DNA of 8,058 bases from Terriglobales bacterium (GTDB taxonomy: Bacteria > Acidobacteriota > Terriglobia > Terriglobales > Acidobacteriaceae). The notes under the pieces are model-generated. The model saw nothing but the letters and a program-made list of their open reading frames with translations. It made no database searches and was not told where the DNA came from. Positions within the stretch are counted from its first letter, which is position 1; the number at the start of each line of letters is the position of its first letter. The DNA lies in assembly GCA_015655365.1 (NCBI GenBank), contig JAATFE010000250.1, positions 1-8,058 on the forward strand, written 5' to 3'. The position numbers were made by a program, and so were the translations under genes. This document shows, piece by piece, positions 7,440 through 8,058 of the stretch.

Positions 7440-7559
7440 CTAGAGCGAAACTAGAGTCCCTGTGGTGCGGTGAGTTTCATGCAGGGTCGCCGCTCCCTGA
7501 TGGTCGCGTCGACTTTGGTGTGGTGCTTTCGGGATACAGCAACTCTGGTTTCGCTATAG
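7440..7559. repeat. 120-bp segment bounded by 18-bp inverted repeats (MITE-like or long stem-loop)
   Basis: The left arm (7440-7457, CTAGAGCGAAACTAGAGT) and right arm (7542-7559, ACTCTGGTTTCGCTATAG) are inverted copies: 16 of 18 positions pair as Watson-Crick, one as G-T, one mismatches. They enclose 84 bp with no coding signal, which contains shorter CCCTG/CAGGG repeats (7458-7462, 7482-7486, 7495-7499). A TA dinucleotide sits near both outer ends, as in TA-targeting Tc1/IS630-type non-autonomous elements. No longer target duplication is visible. With one copy in the window, a mobile-element origin is inference; a structured RNA or binding-site pair is possible. Confidence 0.45.
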
Positions 7560-7599
7560 ATCTCTGACCGGATGATCTCGTACCTTGAGTTCGTGCATT

Positions 7600-7625
7600 C
7601 CCAGGTCTCAAAATCGAGACCTGGG
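7600..7625. repeat. perfect 10-bp stem / 6-nt loop hairpin, REP-like palindrome
   Basis: CCCAGGTCTC and GAGACCTGGG pair perfectly around AAAATC, and the plus strand continues GGGGCACCC across its right edge. It starts 48 nt downstream of the stop of the small gene at 7674-7937, on that gene's transcript. No T-run follows on either strand, so it is not a classical intrinsic terminator, though it could protect an mRNA 3' end. The form is that of a dispersed extragenic palindrome. I associate such hairpins with a GGGGCACCC tail with acidobacterial genomes, from memory and unchecked. Confidence 0.6.
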
Positions 7626-7673
7626 GCACCCATGCTGGTACAACTTCAAGCGCTGGAAAGCCCGATTACCTGC

Positions 7674-7937
7674 TCATTCGTCGGGATAGACCTTGACGAG
7701 GATCTCGATCGCCCGTTTGCGCAGAGAAGCCAGTTGCGCGGCCCGGCGGGCCTCCTCTGCAAATTCGTCCTGGGGCATGAGAAGGGCGTCGTGGAACTCG
7801 GCAGCCAACAGTTTGGCTTCCGCCCGCAGATTTTCGTCGATTTGCGGCGAATCGCTCTGCGCGATCTGACGGCATTCCTTGGCCAGTTGAACGGCTTTGA
7901 GGGACCAGAAATTGAGAGTGGTTGCCTGATTCGCCAT
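7674..7937 (-). CDS. small helical protein of unknown function (87 aa)
   Basis: I do not recognise this family. The 87-residue product is charged and predicted almost wholly helical, with three likely helices: about 9-27 (LNFWSLKAVQLAKECRQIA), 32-54 (QIDENLRAEAKLLAAEFHD) and 57-83 (DEFAEEARRAAQLASLRKRA, EILVKVY). There is no signal peptide or membrane segment, so it is probably cytoplasmic; a single Cys is at residue 22. That it is real is supported by a good Shine-Dalgarno (GGGAGG, 7 nt before the ATG) and a plausible promoter about 80 bp upstream. It appears to be a single-gene unit, with a strong hairpin shortly after its TGA. A small helical-bundle or protein-binding role is possible but nothing specific supports it. 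Confidence 0.72.
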   Translation of the reverse strand: MANQATTLNFWSLKAVQLAKECRQIAQSDSPQIDENLRAEAKLLAAEFHDALLMPQDEFAEEARRAAQLASLRKRAIEILVKVYPDE

Positions 7938-8014
7938 CGAGAAGCCTCCCGGTCGGCCAGAGAGAAGGCGCAGCGATTCAGAGGGGAAAATGCCTGTCTG
8001 GCTTAACCGCGCAC

Positions 8015-8044
8015 ATCATAGCGGAGGCAAAGCGGGAGTGTCGA
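8015..8044 (-). promoter_or_regulatory. putative sigma70-type promoter for the small helical protein gene
   Basis: On the minus strand TCGACA (-35, 5 of 6 matches) and TATGAT (-10, 5 of 6 matches) are separated by 18 bp. The -10 ends 77 bp before the ATG at 7937, predicting a leader of about 70 nt that holds the GGGAGG ribosome site. Nothing else is recognisable between this and the right edge. Confidence 0.45.
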
Positions 8045-8058
8045 TAGGAATCGGGAAA

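Noticed and set aside
7451..7633. 60-codon minus-strand open frame between the small gene and the esterase
   Set aside because: It starts just beyond the hairpin, runs through the inverted-repeat-bounded segment and stops inside its left arm; no convincing ribosome site or protein features were seen. Probably repeat-derived.
7572..8006. 144-codon plus-strand open frame over the hairpin and the small gene
   Set aside because: It is codon-aligned with the minus-strand 87-residue gene, which has a good ribosome site and promoter, and it runs through the REP-like hairpin.

Overview
The window looks like ordinary chromosomal DNA from a moderately GC-rich Gram-negative bacterium. The best guess is an acidobacterium of the Terriglobia/Acidobacteriaceae type. 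That guess rests on the gene mix (a HAE1-type RND pump, a long cytoplasmic GH15 glucoamylase and an exported XynE-like SGNH esterase) and on a strong intergenic hairpin ending in GGGGCACCC, which I associate with dispersed repeats in that group. No marker gene is present, so the assignment is inference.

All five supported genes lie on the minus strand, so transcription runs from right to left. From the right: a putative sigma70-type promoter (8015-8044) drives a gene for an 87-residue helical protein of unknown function (7674-7937). A 285-bp gap follows, holding a strong hairpin (7600-7625) and a 120-bp segment bounded by 18-bp inverted repeats (7440-7559). Next is a secreted SGNH/GDSL esterase (6180-7388), a 241-bp gap, and a GH15 glucan 1,4-alpha-glucosidase (3482-5938). 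A 296-bp gap carries a two-tier stem-loop and an 18-bp imperfect palindrome. Last comes an efflux operon: a periplasmic adaptor (1959-3185) followed 3 bp later by an AcrB-like RND pump (1-1955), which is cut by the left edge after about 651 codons.

The adaptor and pump clearly work together as two parts of a tripartite multidrug efflux system. The outer-membrane channel, if it is in the operon, would lie beyond the left edge, and no regulator gene is visible. The glucoamylase (no signal peptide, so probably intracellular maltodextrin or glycogen breakdown) and the esterase (exported, probably deacylating polysaccharide) fit a polysaccharide-degrading lifestyle. Gaps of 241 and 296 bp argue against one tight operon.

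I found no CRISPR array, RNA gene, intact insertion sequence or defence system, and no convincing undescribed multi-gene system. The signals most worth a second look are intergenic: the inverted-repeat-bounded segment with the adjacent hairpin right of the esterase gene, and the palindrome upstream of the efflux operon. Very long open frames on the plus strand opposite the real genes are explained by codon-aligned antisense reading and rare TTA/CTA/TCA codons.
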